From contig OZ021723.1 in assembly GCA_963978545.1 (NCBI GenBank), positions 4,154,001-4,218,000 of the forward strand: 64,000 bases of DNA, written 5' to 3'. The translations under genes and the position numbers were made by a program. Shown in pieces: positions 12,201 to 20,495 of this stretch; within the stretch, counting starts at the first letter, position 1, and each line of letters begins with the position of its first letter. The stretch comes from Linyphia triangularis. Its lineage: Eukaryota > Arthropoda > Arachnida > Araneae > Linyphiidae. The notes under the pieces are model-generated. The model worked only from the letters and a program-made list of their open reading frames with translations, ran no database searches and was not told where the DNA came from.

Positions 12201-15200
12201 AAGATACCAAAGCTTAGAGAAAAATAGGTTCTAGTTCCATTTTTAGTCTCAAAGGACTTTTTGTATTTTGGAAACAAGAAGAGAAGTCTATTATTCAGTA
12301 AAAGCTGAAACTTGATCTCTGAAATAAATTTGTAGCACATGAGTGAAATTCAAAAGCGTGAAGTTCATGGTAGAAGGTTTTATAGCTCTCCGGAAAATTT
12401 GAGAGAATTAACACATTTTCAACAGCCGACGGTATATTATAGAACTACTTATCAGAACCGGTATTTTCTTAGTTATTTGTTCAAATTCTACTATTCACTT
12501 ATTATTATTGTACACAATAAAGAGTTTTTTATTCTATTTCCAAGGTTGTGCTTATTACTTATGCTGTCGAATAAATTTCGCCCATATAACAAGATATTAG
12601 GACTCTAGGAAAATAATCGGCTTCCATTTTATAAGACGTAACGGTTAGCCTTTTCAATAGTTGTACGCAATCTCTAACTTTTTTTGAAGTCTTATGCAAG
12701 TGCTTTTCAGTGTGTCTGACACAGTGCACCAAATGTATTAACTCACATGTAAAAAGAGTTGAAGAACTTGCCGCTGTCCTCCAGAAACTTGCTAATCAAA
12801 ACACCATATGAAGGTCTCTGTTAATTAACAAAATTTACTCGCATCTACCCCATATCTCTTCGTTTCCTTTTTAGATAAAAGAAATATAGCAACTTTCTTT
12901 TGTCCATACTTTAAAATTATTTACTTATATTATAAAATCAATCTAAAAAAAACCCCTAAATACTTTTAAACAACATCATCCACGTAGTGCATTCACTGGG
13001 TGAAAATAATAATCATATACTGTTCTAAGATGCGAGTGAAACGTCCACACCTTCTGAAAGAGTCCTACACAGTTAAAAGTTCTTTGGCTCCTTGTATAGC
13101 TTTTCATAACCTAAAAATCAGATATGCATTTCTAATGGTATCAGTACTCTCTCTCACCGAAACAAGACGATCTTTTATATTCAATTTTTTTTTTTTTTTT
13201 CATTTTGAAATAAAATGTTTTATTGCAAACACTTTTAAAATGAATATGAACCGTTTTCAAAATGAACATGAACCGTTTTCAAAATGAAAATGTTCAAACA
13301 AGTATACTTATGAAATGTTCAAAGAAATGTAAGCATTACACTATAGAATTGACAAATTATTTAATTTTGCCACAGATTTGCCAAATTATTTAATTTTATC
13401 ACAGATTCGCCAAGTTTTGTCATTTTTTTCCATTCAAACGGGGTAGTTGTTTACCAATGCGGGGAGTCAATTTACATCATATAGTTTTAGGTTATTTTAA
13501 ATCATAAAAATATCATAAAATATTCGTTTTAATTGAGCTTTTAATAAACACAATCATTTCCACAAACAAGGGACTACCCAGGGAGAATCTTGGGATGCCG
13601 ATCCCTGGGACATGCTTCCGCAGGAGTTCCCTAGGATGAACCTCCCTGGGATATGCTTCCCAAGGAGCTACTTGGGATGCCCCTCCCTAGGACTTCCGCA
13701 CAGTGTCATTCGGAGTCCTGGGGAGGAATGGGGACTTCCTAGGGACTTCCTTGGGAGGATATGTGCTATATGGGTAGTGTACCGTGACTCAGGGCGGAAA
13801 AAACCGTGCGCACCTCCCCCTTTTGCAGCGGCTCGTCTTGTCTCGGAAAGAGTGTACTGGTACCATTAGAAATGCATCTCTGATTCATCGGTTGTGATTT
13901 TGATAACACTTTGTGGGAACGACTGAAGCTTTAGCAAGAGTTTGTAATTAACGACTGTTTTAATAAATGAAGAAATCATGGTGAAGGAAAAGGGAATAAT
14001 TGCTTTTGTAAACCGTTGAGCGAAAATTCATTGAATTAGTTATTATCACTGTATGGTCACTATAACATTCATTGAAATTTATTATTTGTTCACAATAAAA
14101 GCTTTCCATTTTATTCTATATCGTATTTTTTAACAGGATCAATACTACATGGATGTTATAAAAGACGTATATGCTTATTGGTCGGTAAGTATGCTGATAA
14201 AAATAAATTAAAATATTTGTAAATATCATAAGACAACGATAGCTTGTAGTTTGAATTCTCCTTAAACTGCACTATGCAGACCTCGTTGCTAGAAGTTTTG
14301 ACTAAACACAATACATTTTAAAGAATAAATTAAACTTTTCAGCAAATAACAAACACGTATTTCATTTTTTCCCGTCACACATTTCAAAGAACATTTGCTT
14401 TCTTCAAGCCTTTTTTAATTGTTGGAGTGTATCTTATGCTTATTATGTGTGTAAGATTTAAGTTTGCCATTCCATTACCGTGTAAACTCACATTTTGTTT
14501 GAGTCATACTAATAAAATTTAATTTTCATTTAAAGGAAGTTTGTGTTGTAGAATCAAGTATGGACTGCGTGGAGTTAAAGAATGGTGCGGTGAGTAGATG
14601 AATTAATAGGCACAACAATTTCATAATTGCAGCTATCAAGATGATTTTCGAATTCCATACTCTCTAAACAATCATTTTGTAAGATATTTTAATTAATTAA
14701 AATTGATTGATCATCGTAACAATATTTGTTAGAACTTATTGCATTTTATCAAATTTCCCGTGTTAGGTTTATATAGTTATTAGCACTCAGTCCTTCGCAA
14801 TATGAAATCATTGGTGTTTTTCGAAAATGCAATTCGGTCTAGTCCAAAGAAACACCATAAGTAAACATGTTATGAGCCATCTAGAGACACTTTTATTAAA
14901 GGTATTTTCATAAAATTTAGTCTATATACTATTTAGACCAAGGAAAATTTACATTCGGGAAAATAATTGAACATTAAGTTTCTGCATCATGTGAAAATAT
15001 GGCACTGACGTGAAAGTTCATATTTCTAAAATCCATATCTTCATAAAATCTGGTACGTATATTGTATTGACGACTCTTAATATAGATTAAAAATTTAAAT
15101 TCAAACTTACAATATGATAGAGAAATTCCCATAACTCTCAATCTGAAGAGGTCTTTAATAGTAATTTTGAATTTTCCATTATCATTCAGGCATTGGTTCT

Positions 15201-16152
15201 AAGTTTAGATTTCAAGATCATGGATATGCGTTAAAATGTTATAAGATACACAACTTTGTGATAATTCTGATGTGATTCGTCGACATTCTCCATTTCTTTT
15301 CAAATTTGGACAATCCTTACAATTTGTATTAATAATTTTGACCAGCAAATTTTACATTGAAGTTACTGAAACTTTTCTAATATCATCATATTTATACACT
15401 GTTAAAAAAAATTGTCCACCATGCACTAAAATTTGGTTCCCATTTAGCTGCCACCAACATTTGGTGCTTAGTTTCGCGATTTAAGGGTGCTTACGGTCCG
15501 AGGTTGCACCATTAAATCGTGAAACTAAGCACCAACTGTTGGTGGCAGCTAAATGGGAACCAATTTTTGGTGCAAGGTGGAACAAAATTTTTAACAGTGT
15601 AATACGTATCACGAAGACAGTTCCCCGAAGACAATTAAATATACAATTTCATTCAGTTTCGACTTGTGAAGTGTATGTCGATGTTATTATGTAGTGACAC
15701 TGGCTACCAAAGTCCAACTATACTAAACTTCAACTTAACTAGACATCACTTAGACGATAGATCGTCACAGTGCTCATAGGTATTTAATCCATTTTGGCGG
15801 CGTGAAAGCATAATGTTCGCCAAACCACAACCCTATAGAGAACAAAAGGCTATAAGGTTTGGCGAGAATTATGTCTTCACTCCGCCAAAATGGATTAAAT
15901 ACCTATGAGCACTGTCACGATCTACCGTCTAAGTGATGTCTAGTTAAGTTGAAGTTTAGTATAGCTATTGGTTATAAAAAAGGAAAAGTTATTTATAAAA
16001 TAAAGAGATAATTATCCTTTTTTCAGGCGGCTTTCAACGTCATGGTAGGTAAGTATAATGCCAGAGGATACTGCAATGGATTATCTGGTTTGCCACCCAT
16101 GCCTGTTGCTCTTCCTCCTATGAAAGCGCCCTCTATACCGTCTTTTGGATGA
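3432..16152 (+). CDS. Secreted cysteine-containing protein, 172 aa, six exons, family unknown
   Basis: Coding exons are 3432-3552, 7698-7744, 10356-10478, 14137-14184, 14536-14589 and 16027-16152. Every intron is GT-AG and the reading frame stays open across all junctions to TGA at 16150-16152. Residues 1-18 form a signal peptide (hydrophobic core WLLVITLFLSVTF), probably cut after INA. The mature chain has seven cysteines (30, 32, 38, 90, 116, 124, 147), starting with a CxC-x5-C cluster. The middle (about 60-115) is acidic, rich in Tyr/Trp and probably helical. The C-terminal 20 residues are a Pro/Met-rich tail without cysteine. A poly(A) signal follows at 16259. I do not recognise the family: a hemolymph, gland or venom-type secreted peptide is possible but not shown. 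The odd cysteine number suggests one free thiol or an intermolecular disulfide. The introns are heavily invaded by transposons, yet the exons and splice sites are clean, which argues for a living gene. Confidence 0.85.
4137..4190. repeat. 18-bp perfect hairpin
   Basis: ATGACGTGTATGGTGAAT is followed by an 18-base spacer and its exact reverse complement. It lies in intron 1 of the secreted-protein gene and is probably the core of a decayed foldback element. Confidence 0.6.
4697..5411. mobile_element. Foldback/MITE element flanked by TTAA, 715 bp
   Basis: The termini are GGGGACTGTTAAG and its inverted match CTTAACAGTCCCC, with TTAA on both sides (4693-4696 and 5412-5415). TTAA duplications are typical of piggyBac- and Kolobok-type elements. 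The interior is AT-rich with no transposase. An element of nearly the same size and a related G-rich terminus lies at 50684-51402. Confidence 0.7.
5668..5834 (+). mobile_element. tRNA-derived SINE (family B)
   Basis: A box-A-like TAGCCCAGTCGGGAGAGTAT at about 5674 and a box-B-like GAGTTCGGGTCTGGG at about 5723 have tRNA spacing. A tRNA-unrelated body and an A-rich tail (AAATAAAAAAAG, ending about 5834) follow. It lies in intron 1 of the secreted-protein gene. The box B sequence is degenerate, so this is not a functional tRNA. Confidence 0.6.
5835..6512. other. Intronic AT-rich DNA, no gene seen
   Basis: Contains a poly-T tract at about 5949-5975. No ORF, RNA gene or clear repeat boundary was recognised. 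Confidence 0.5.
6513..7250 (+). mobile_element. Helitron-like element with ~148-bp minisatellite (right copy)
   Basis: It begins TCTCTATATATAAAGC, then a (CTCA)-rich run, then tandem units whose GCTATTCCGATCTCGATTAA cores start near 6603, 6752, 6900 and 7048, a period of 148-149. The units are the reverse complement of those at 1-540. The last unit is diverged and the 3' end is unclear, perhaps near 7310. It lies in intron 1, so exon 1 is flanked by oppositely oriented copies. Confidence 0.6.
7251..7697. other. End of intron 1, nothing recognised
   Basis: AT-rich sequence leading to the polypyrimidine tract and AG acceptor at 7696-7697. Confidence 0.5.
7698..7744 (+). CDS. Exon 2 of the secreted-protein gene (47 bp)
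   Basis: A microexon completing Arg41 and encoding through Lys56 (REYDEYRAAIKQGGSK). Acceptor CTTTCAG; donor GTACAT is weaker than the others. It ends in phase 0. Confidence 0.82.
7745..9941. other. First part of intron 2, repeat fragments only
   Basis: A ~40-bp imperfect inverted repeat (8008-8050 against 8324-8361, sharing GATATAGATAAAC and ACTGGATAGACTGCT) frames ~270 bp and looks like a decayed foldback element. There is a C run near 9008-9019 and a T run at about 9257-9286. The stretch 9620-9680, with CCTTGTTGGACCTTGAGCC and TTTGTATTTGTATAC, looks like a LINE 3' tail, but no coding part supports this. ORFs of 109 and 80 codons on the minus strand at 7834-8163 and 8347-8589 show no recognisable domain. 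Confidence 0.4.
9942..10148 (-). pseudogene. mariner transposase C-terminal fragment
   Basis: The 68-codon minus-strand frame contains FLHDNVRLHVAK and, 25 residues on, HHLYSPDVAPSVYHLFRS. These are the two conserved blocks around the second and third catalytic Asp of mariner (DD34D) transposases. The helix-turn-helix N-terminal half and first catalytic Asp are missing, the usual Pro of the HDNARPH motif is Leu, and the frame ends at the fragment edge. It lies in intron 2 of the secreted-protein gene, antisense to it, and is not functional. Confidence 0.85.
10356..10478 (+). CDS. Exon 3 of the secreted-protein gene (123 bp)
   Basis: Encodes residues 57-97, phase 0 at both ends. It contains a FQWYKNGLHYPAEPEDTDEY segment and Cys90. 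Acceptor TTTTTTCAG; donor GTATGT. Confidence 0.88.
10479..11742. other. Intron 3, first part: AT-rich with minor repeats
   Basis: A T tract followed by CAATTACCCAT and GGGTAATAAAAGTAT (10631-10681) matches a similar module at about 40550-40605 and may be a retroelement tail. C-rich and G-rich runs occur near 10863 and 11533-11552. About 11580-11660 resembles 12930-13015 (TAAATACTTTTAA and ACTGGGTGAAAAT). No gene. Confidence 0.4.
11743..11795. repeat. GC-rich hairpin in intron 3
   Basis: CGTCCGCACTTGCATCC pairs with GGATGCGAGTGCGGACG across a 19-base loop, with one mismatch in 17 pairs. It stands out from very AT-rich surroundings. Confidence 0.6.
11796..13559. other. Intron 3, middle part, no gene seen
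   Basis: Contains an A tract at about 11908-11926, a 23-bp direct repeat near 13238-13288 (ATGAACCGTTTTCAAA core) and a ~36-bp direct repeat near 13350-13415 (AAATTATTTAATTTT core). The 89-codon frame at 12339 has no recognisable domain. Confidence 0.4.
13560..13800. repeat. GC-rich degenerate minisatellite in intron 3
   Basis: About 41-bp degenerate units built from CCCTGGGAYATGCTTCC, AGGAGY and YTTGGGATG words are repeated roughly four times (about 13570-13775). The base composition contrasts strongly with the intron. An 85-codon frame here is a by-product of the repeat. Confidence 0.6.
14137..14184 (+). CDS. Exon 4 of the secreted-protein gene (48 bp)
   Basis: Encodes residues 98-113 (DQYYMDVIKDVYAYWS), phase 0. 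Acceptor TTAACAG after a T-rich tract; donor GTAAGT. Confidence 0.85.
14536..14589 (+). CDS. Exon 5 of the secreted-protein gene (54 bp)
   Basis: Encodes residues 114-131, including Cys116 and Cys124, phase 0. The acceptor is TTTAAAG rather than CAG; the donor is GTGAGT. Confidence 0.8.
15397..15599. mobile_element. Palindromic MITE with CACTGTTAAAAA ends, 203 bp
   Basis: The arms are nearly fully complementary, from CACTGTTAAAAA to TTTTTAACAGTG, with TA on both sides (15395-15396, 15600-15601). Arms share GGTTCCCATTTAGCTGCCAC. A TA duplication and short TIR fit a Tc1/mariner-type MITE. It lies in intron 5. Confidence 0.8.
15719..15963. mobile_element. Palindromic MITE, 245 bp
   Basis: The ends are TATACTAAACTTCAACTTAA and its inverted match. 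The arms of ~110 bp include CATAGGTATTTAATCCATTT and its complement, with a ~25-bp loop. It lies 120 bp from the previous MITE and just upstream of exon 6, yet the splice site is intact. Confidence 0.78.
16027..16152 (+). CDS. Exon 6 (last) of the secreted-protein gene
   Basis: Encodes residues 132-172 and the TGA stop. It contains Cys147 and the proline/methionine-rich tail LPPMPVALPPMKAPSIPSFG. Acceptor TTTTTTCAG. Confidence 0.87.
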   Translation, partial: AAFNVMVGKYNARGYCNGLSGLPPMPVALPPMKAPSIPSFG

Positions 16153-16238
16153 ATTTCGAAGAAACCGTAACTGGCACCACATAACAGTAGATGAAAATTA
16201 TTTCGTTACCACTATTAATTTTCCATGTATGATTCATT

Positions 16239-16569
16239 AAAATGTAAAATTTTGCAAGAATAAAGCTGTTTACTTATTTAATGATCTCTATTGTTTTCTT
16301 GGTTTTTTTTTGTGTTTTTTTTTTAAAGCACCACATTTAAGAAACTACATTTTGGACTTATTGTCTGAGATCTGAAGGAATAAATTGGTTAGACTATATA
16401 GTTGAGCAATTGAAATCATGTTTGAATAGTGAATAATGAATCACTGTATAGTGAGGAGTGAGGATGGTGATAAAGTTTGGGAAAACCTAAAACCTCTTTG
16501 TAGAATCTATATATAGGATGCATAAAAAAGTAAAATTTTACAAGAATAAAATTTTAACTTATTCAATGT

Positions 16570-16600
<31 letters not shown>

Positions 16601-16640
16601 CAAGCAATTACTCAGAAATTACATTTTTACCTTTCTCCTC
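16239..16640 (+). repeat. Tandem duplication of the 3' UTR / poly(A) region
   Basis: The block 16239-16370 (GTAAAATTTTGCAAGAATAA, T tract, AAACTACATTTT) recurs at 16525-16640 (GTAAAATTTTACAAGAATAA, T tract, AAATTACATTTT). The downstream copy has its own AATAAA. Confidence 0.65.
16259..16264 (+). terminator. Poly(A) signal AATAAA of the secreted-protein gene
   Basis: AATAAA lies 107 bases after the stop codon and is followed by T/GT-rich sequence. A near copy of the signal and its surroundings recurs at 16545-16550. Confidence 0.75.
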
Positions 16641-17493
16641 TAAGAACACTGTCACAGCTGTTTTGGCTAAATAAATATAACGGATCTATTAGATCACACG
16701 ATTACACTTTTACTTACCCTTTTGAAGTTATAGAAACACTAAGTACAAATGAGAGAAGTCATTAGAGTCAAACTTGGTTGTGACAGATCCAAACAAGCAC
16801 TCTTCACAATTCTGAAGAATCATATTTTTCAGAGTTCTCAGATGCATTTACGATTACTTTAGAGTATAAATAAGAAAAGAAAAAGTAATTTGTAAGAAAC
16901 CCTCACCATTATCAATCTAGAACAATCAATTGACATTTCACTGTGGAGACCCATAGATATAAGAAAACGCGAGATGGATTACTTCCAAACAACAATCAGC
17001 TTACTCACAAACACAACAGATGATGGAGGTTTAGAAGTTAAACAAACATTGTGATTTAACATGGTTGATGCCTAAATGTGTTAAGTGGAGTATGATTTCA
17101 AAAAATCTAATACGCTCTTGCAAAATACACTTAGTGCCACATAACCAACAATAAAGTGAAACACTAAGTATTAATGAGAGAAAATCACTGGAATCAAATG
17201 TGGTTGAGACAGACCCCAACAAACTATCTTCATAATTATGAAGAGTCAGCATCCAAAAACTTTGACAAAAACACAGGAGATTGATGAAAATGCCTTTCAA
17301 TTGAATTCATATTATCTATTTTGCATGAGCGTATTCATTTCTTTGAAAGCATTATCCATTTAACATACAAACTGCTTGTTAAAAAGTAGCAATTTTGAAT
17401 ATTAGAAGGTAAAAATACAGTTAAGAACGAACAGTTAAGAACAACTTTTTGTTCTTAACTGTATTTTTCTAAACCACCATCATCTGTTGTTAA
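16640..17493 (+). repeat. ~425-bp direct repeat with internal inverted segments
   Basis: AACACTAAGTA at 16735 and 17160 each begins a block ending near CTTCA(C/T)AATT(C/A)TGAAGA (16800 and 17230), an offset of 425. The words ACAACAGATGATGG (about 17017) and CCATCATCTGTTGT (about 17479) are inverted copies. GTTAAGAACAA repeats form a hairpin at 17413-17465. Confidence 0.5.
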
Positions 17494-18426
17494 AAATAAA
17501 GTTAAGAATAAACTGAAATCCAAGAAGAGTTCAGAAATAAATTAGCCTCATTTTTGAAATACCAAAACCCAGATTTTCGAAACAGTAATGACTGCAACAC
17601 AAGTAGAAGGTTTTCGAAAGATCTCGACTGGCTGCCGAAACGACGGGGATTTGTGTTCATTTGATTCACTGTTTGCAGAAAATGTTTGAAGCATCACCTA
17701 GTAGTTATAAAATCGACACAAAAATATTATATGACACCATGGATACAGCCGAAATCGATGTACCCTCGACATCCTATGATTCTAACAATGCATAAAATTC
17801 CGTTATATGACAGATAGTTGTAGAAAATGTCCTATTATCGACTGGGCAGTAATCATTAGAAATTGTGGAGACAAAGAATACACATTTAAGGAGACTTGGT
17901 AGCCTTAAAACTATCTTTTTTTAATTTAATCCTTTAAAATTAAAATTTTTACTTATTTGGAAGTATTACAAAGAAAAAACTAAATTTTATTAAAAAAAAA
18001 AGTTGACTTAGTGCTGTAAATTTTAAGAATTTAAATAATTAAAAAATGTTTTTCATAAAAGATTAAAAAAATGTCTATTTTATTCAATAAATTAAAGTAT
18101 TATCGCATTTAAAAACTGTTATGGTGTGAAATTAATTTGGTCAACTTTTCGATAGCAATAGCCCGATTTCGGATGTTACAGCCAGGGGTGTAGCTAAAGA
18201 TTTTTTTCCGGGATATGAGATACAACCCAAATTGAAAATAATAGAATAACAAAACTTTCGAAATAGAACTTGACAATGCGTTGTGTAAAATGAACACATG
18301 CAAATTAAAAGAATATTAAAGTTAAAGTTAAAAGTTATTCAGGAATTGGGAAAACAATTTTCAACAACAATACTTATAGTATTCTAACAATTTAAGGGTC
18401 GTTAACACATTTAATAATTACTTTTT
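17494..18426. other. Intergenic, nothing recognised
   Basis: AT-rich with no coding signal. A CAGCCAGGGGTGTAGCTAAA fragment near 18180 resembles fragments near 4106-4132 and 42019-42043 (complementary strand) and may be an old transposon relic. Confidence 0.4.
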
Positions 18427-18559
18427 TATACGGGTCAAAAAATTAGAGCAATCAATTTATTCAATATTAATTTGAAAAACAGACAAAATATATGCATACC
18501 TGTTAACCTATAGGTTGTGACAAGCATAAAACCGGGCTCTCTGAAAATCTTACGTTAAT

Positions 18560-19110
18560 CTTTTGCTGAAAATGGGTTCTCAAGTGATATTTCTGAAACA
18601 ACGAAATCGTGTATTTTATCATTGTTGAAAAATGGAAAAAAAACCCAACAATTTATCACAGATCAAATGAATGTTTCACAATCTACTGTTTTTATCGTAA
18701 AAAAACAGGCCAACTAAAAAGTGACCGAAGTAAATGTGGTAGAAATCTCGTAACAACTGACAGAAATGAACGCAAATTTTAACGAATCGTCCAAAATAAT
18801 CGCTTTCAAACTGTTTTTTTACATCAAGAAGTGTTGAAAAGAATCTGGAGTTGTCGTGCTAAAGTCAATTACATTTAGGCGATTGCATAAATTTGAGTTC
18901 CAATCGTGAGTCCTCAATGTAAAATCAAACATGAATATGAAGCAGAGATATGCACGGCTGTCCAGGTTCAAAGAGAAGCACATCTGGGGACAATAAGACT
19001 GTGAAAGTGTTTTTTTCACAGATTAATCTTTATTTCAAATATCTGTTGTCGATGGAAGTGTTTGGGTTTGGCGTTTAAAACGTGATGTCTTTGATTAATC
19101 TTGTTTAAGA
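18560..19110 (+). pseudogene. Tc1-like transposase fragment, plus-strand copy
   Basis: Read in shifting frames it gives an N-terminal helix-turn-helix-like part (QFITDQMNVSQSTVF), a linker with KRIWSC and a first-catalytic-Asp region FFTDxSLFQISVVDG. Stops and frameshifts are many. It breaks off at about 19110, where the opposite-strand copy begins. Confidence 0.65.
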
Positions 19111-19112
19111 CT

Positions 19113-19773
19113 CCAAATCCAAATGAGCCGACCAAACGGTATAGTGGTTAGCGTGCTAGCTTCCAGACCACGTGGTTGCGGGTTCGAGTCCCGTGTTAGG
19201 CATGGGTGTTTGTAAATGTATGTTGGCTTGTCTAATGACGAATGTTTCGGCGCATTATAGCCCTCATGTTGCTGACGGCGGCAGATAATCTGAATAAAAC
19301 CAACCAACCAAATCCAAATGAGCTTCTCTTTGCACCAGGAGAGTCGTGCATCTCTCTGCTTCATGTTCATCTTTGGCTTTACTTTGGGGACCTGCAATTG
19401 AAACTCAAATTTGTGCAATCGCCTAAGAGCAGTTGATTTTAGCACGTGACAACTCCAGATTCTTTCCATCACTCTTAGATGTAAAAAACAGTTTTAAAGT
19501 GATTATTTTGGACGATTTATTTAAATTTGAGTAAGTCTCAGGCAGTTGTTACAAGATTTATACCACATTTACTTCGTTTACTTTTTAATTGACCGGTTAT
19601 TCTATATTCTTTTAAAATCTTCGAAACCGTAGGTTGTGAAACATTCATTTGAACCGAGAAAAGTTATTGTTTCTCTCCTCCTTTGAACAATACTAAAATA
19701 CATGATTTCGTTGTTTCAGAAATATCACGCTGAGGATCTAATTTCAAAAAAAGACTAACATAAGATTTTCCGA
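19113..19773 (-). pseudogene. Tc1-like transposase fragment, minus-strand copy, split by a SINE
   Basis: On the minus strand 19312-19472 reads ERIWSCHVLK, then RRLHKFEFQLQVPKVKPKMN and QRDARLSWCKEK, typical of the N-terminal half of Tc1 transposases. The N-terminal DNA-binding part lies in 19480-19740. It is a second, inverted copy of the fragment at 18560-19110. The SINE with its target duplication (19113-19322) sits in it. The outer end was separated by the 8.2-kb insertion and resumes at 28009-28092. Confidence 0.7.
19128..19307 (+). mobile_element. tRNA-derived SINE (family A), full length, 180 bp
   Basis: Box A (TATAGTGGTTAGCGTGCTAG, about 19140) and box B (GGTTCGAGTCC, about 19181) lie in a tRNA-like head. 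A unique body and a tail with repeated ACCAACCA follow. The 15-bp target duplication CCAAATCCAAATGAG is perfect (19113-19127 and 19308-19322). Other copies are at 25148-25239 and 38171-38340. Confidence 0.92.
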
Positions 19774-19877
19774 GCGCAAACCAAGTGCGTTTCGTTGGCC
19801 CCGCCCACAAACGCACTAATTTTTTAATATATACCAAAATTTAGTGCTAAATTAGTGCTTTCAGAATCCACCATTAA

Positions 19878-20491
19878 CCTTTTAGCTGTTCAGTTATTTA
19901 GATGATTTGGGTACCTAAATTGTTCACTTTTTTTATTGCAAAAAACAAATGTTTAATACAAAATAAAATATACTTAGCAGTTAAAAATTAATATTTTTAA
20001 TTATATACATAAAAATTTTAAGGTTTTGTGGCGGCTGCCACTCAGCGTGGCAGTGGTAAAGTTCGCATCCAGTGGAGCATTATTTTCTAAAAATTAAAAA
20101 AAAAATCAATTTAATTATTTTCTAAATAAATAAATAAATAAATAAATAAAAATGAATACCTATTAGTAGTTCAGTTTTGTATATAACTATAATATCTATA
20201 TATAATTTTGTAATATCTATATAACGTTTACGGGATGCCATTTTGCAACAAAAAAATGCCGCGCACTTTGACTTTGACCTTTGGCCTCTACCCTTTGGCA
20301 TCTAACCTTTGAAACTTGCAGTATAGTGCTGTCATCTATTGCATTGAGCGCAAATAAATTCCTCCCGAGATATATTCGGGTATAACAACACGAAGCAATC
20401 AAAAAAAAATTACCCCGAGTAATACTCGGGCGTGACATTTTGGAACACCAGTGCTGTGCCCGAGATTACCTCGGGCAGAACAGTTAAAAGG
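19878..20491. mobile_element. piggyBac-like MITE inserted at TTAA, 614 bp
   Basis: TTAA flanks both ends (19874-19877, 20492-20495), with inverted termini CCTTTTAGCTGTTC and GAACAGTTAAAAGG. The matching place in the opposite arm of the host element (27902-27918) has a single uninterrupted TTAA, so this is a clean insertion. Three short hairpins of form CCCGAG-N5-CTCGGG or close variants lie near the right end (about 20367-20476). It also contains an (AAAT)n microsatellite near 20127-20150. No transposase. Confidence 0.85.
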
Positions 20492-20495
20492 TTAA

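Noticed and set aside
13612..13869. 85-codon proline/glycine-rich ORF in intron 3
   Set aside because: By-product of the GC-rich minisatellite; splicing of gene 1 passes over it.
19128..19200. tRNA gene
   Set aside because: Box A and box B are present, but the same head with the same body recurs at 25148 and 38171 with target duplications, so these are SINEs. No intact cloverleaf was built.
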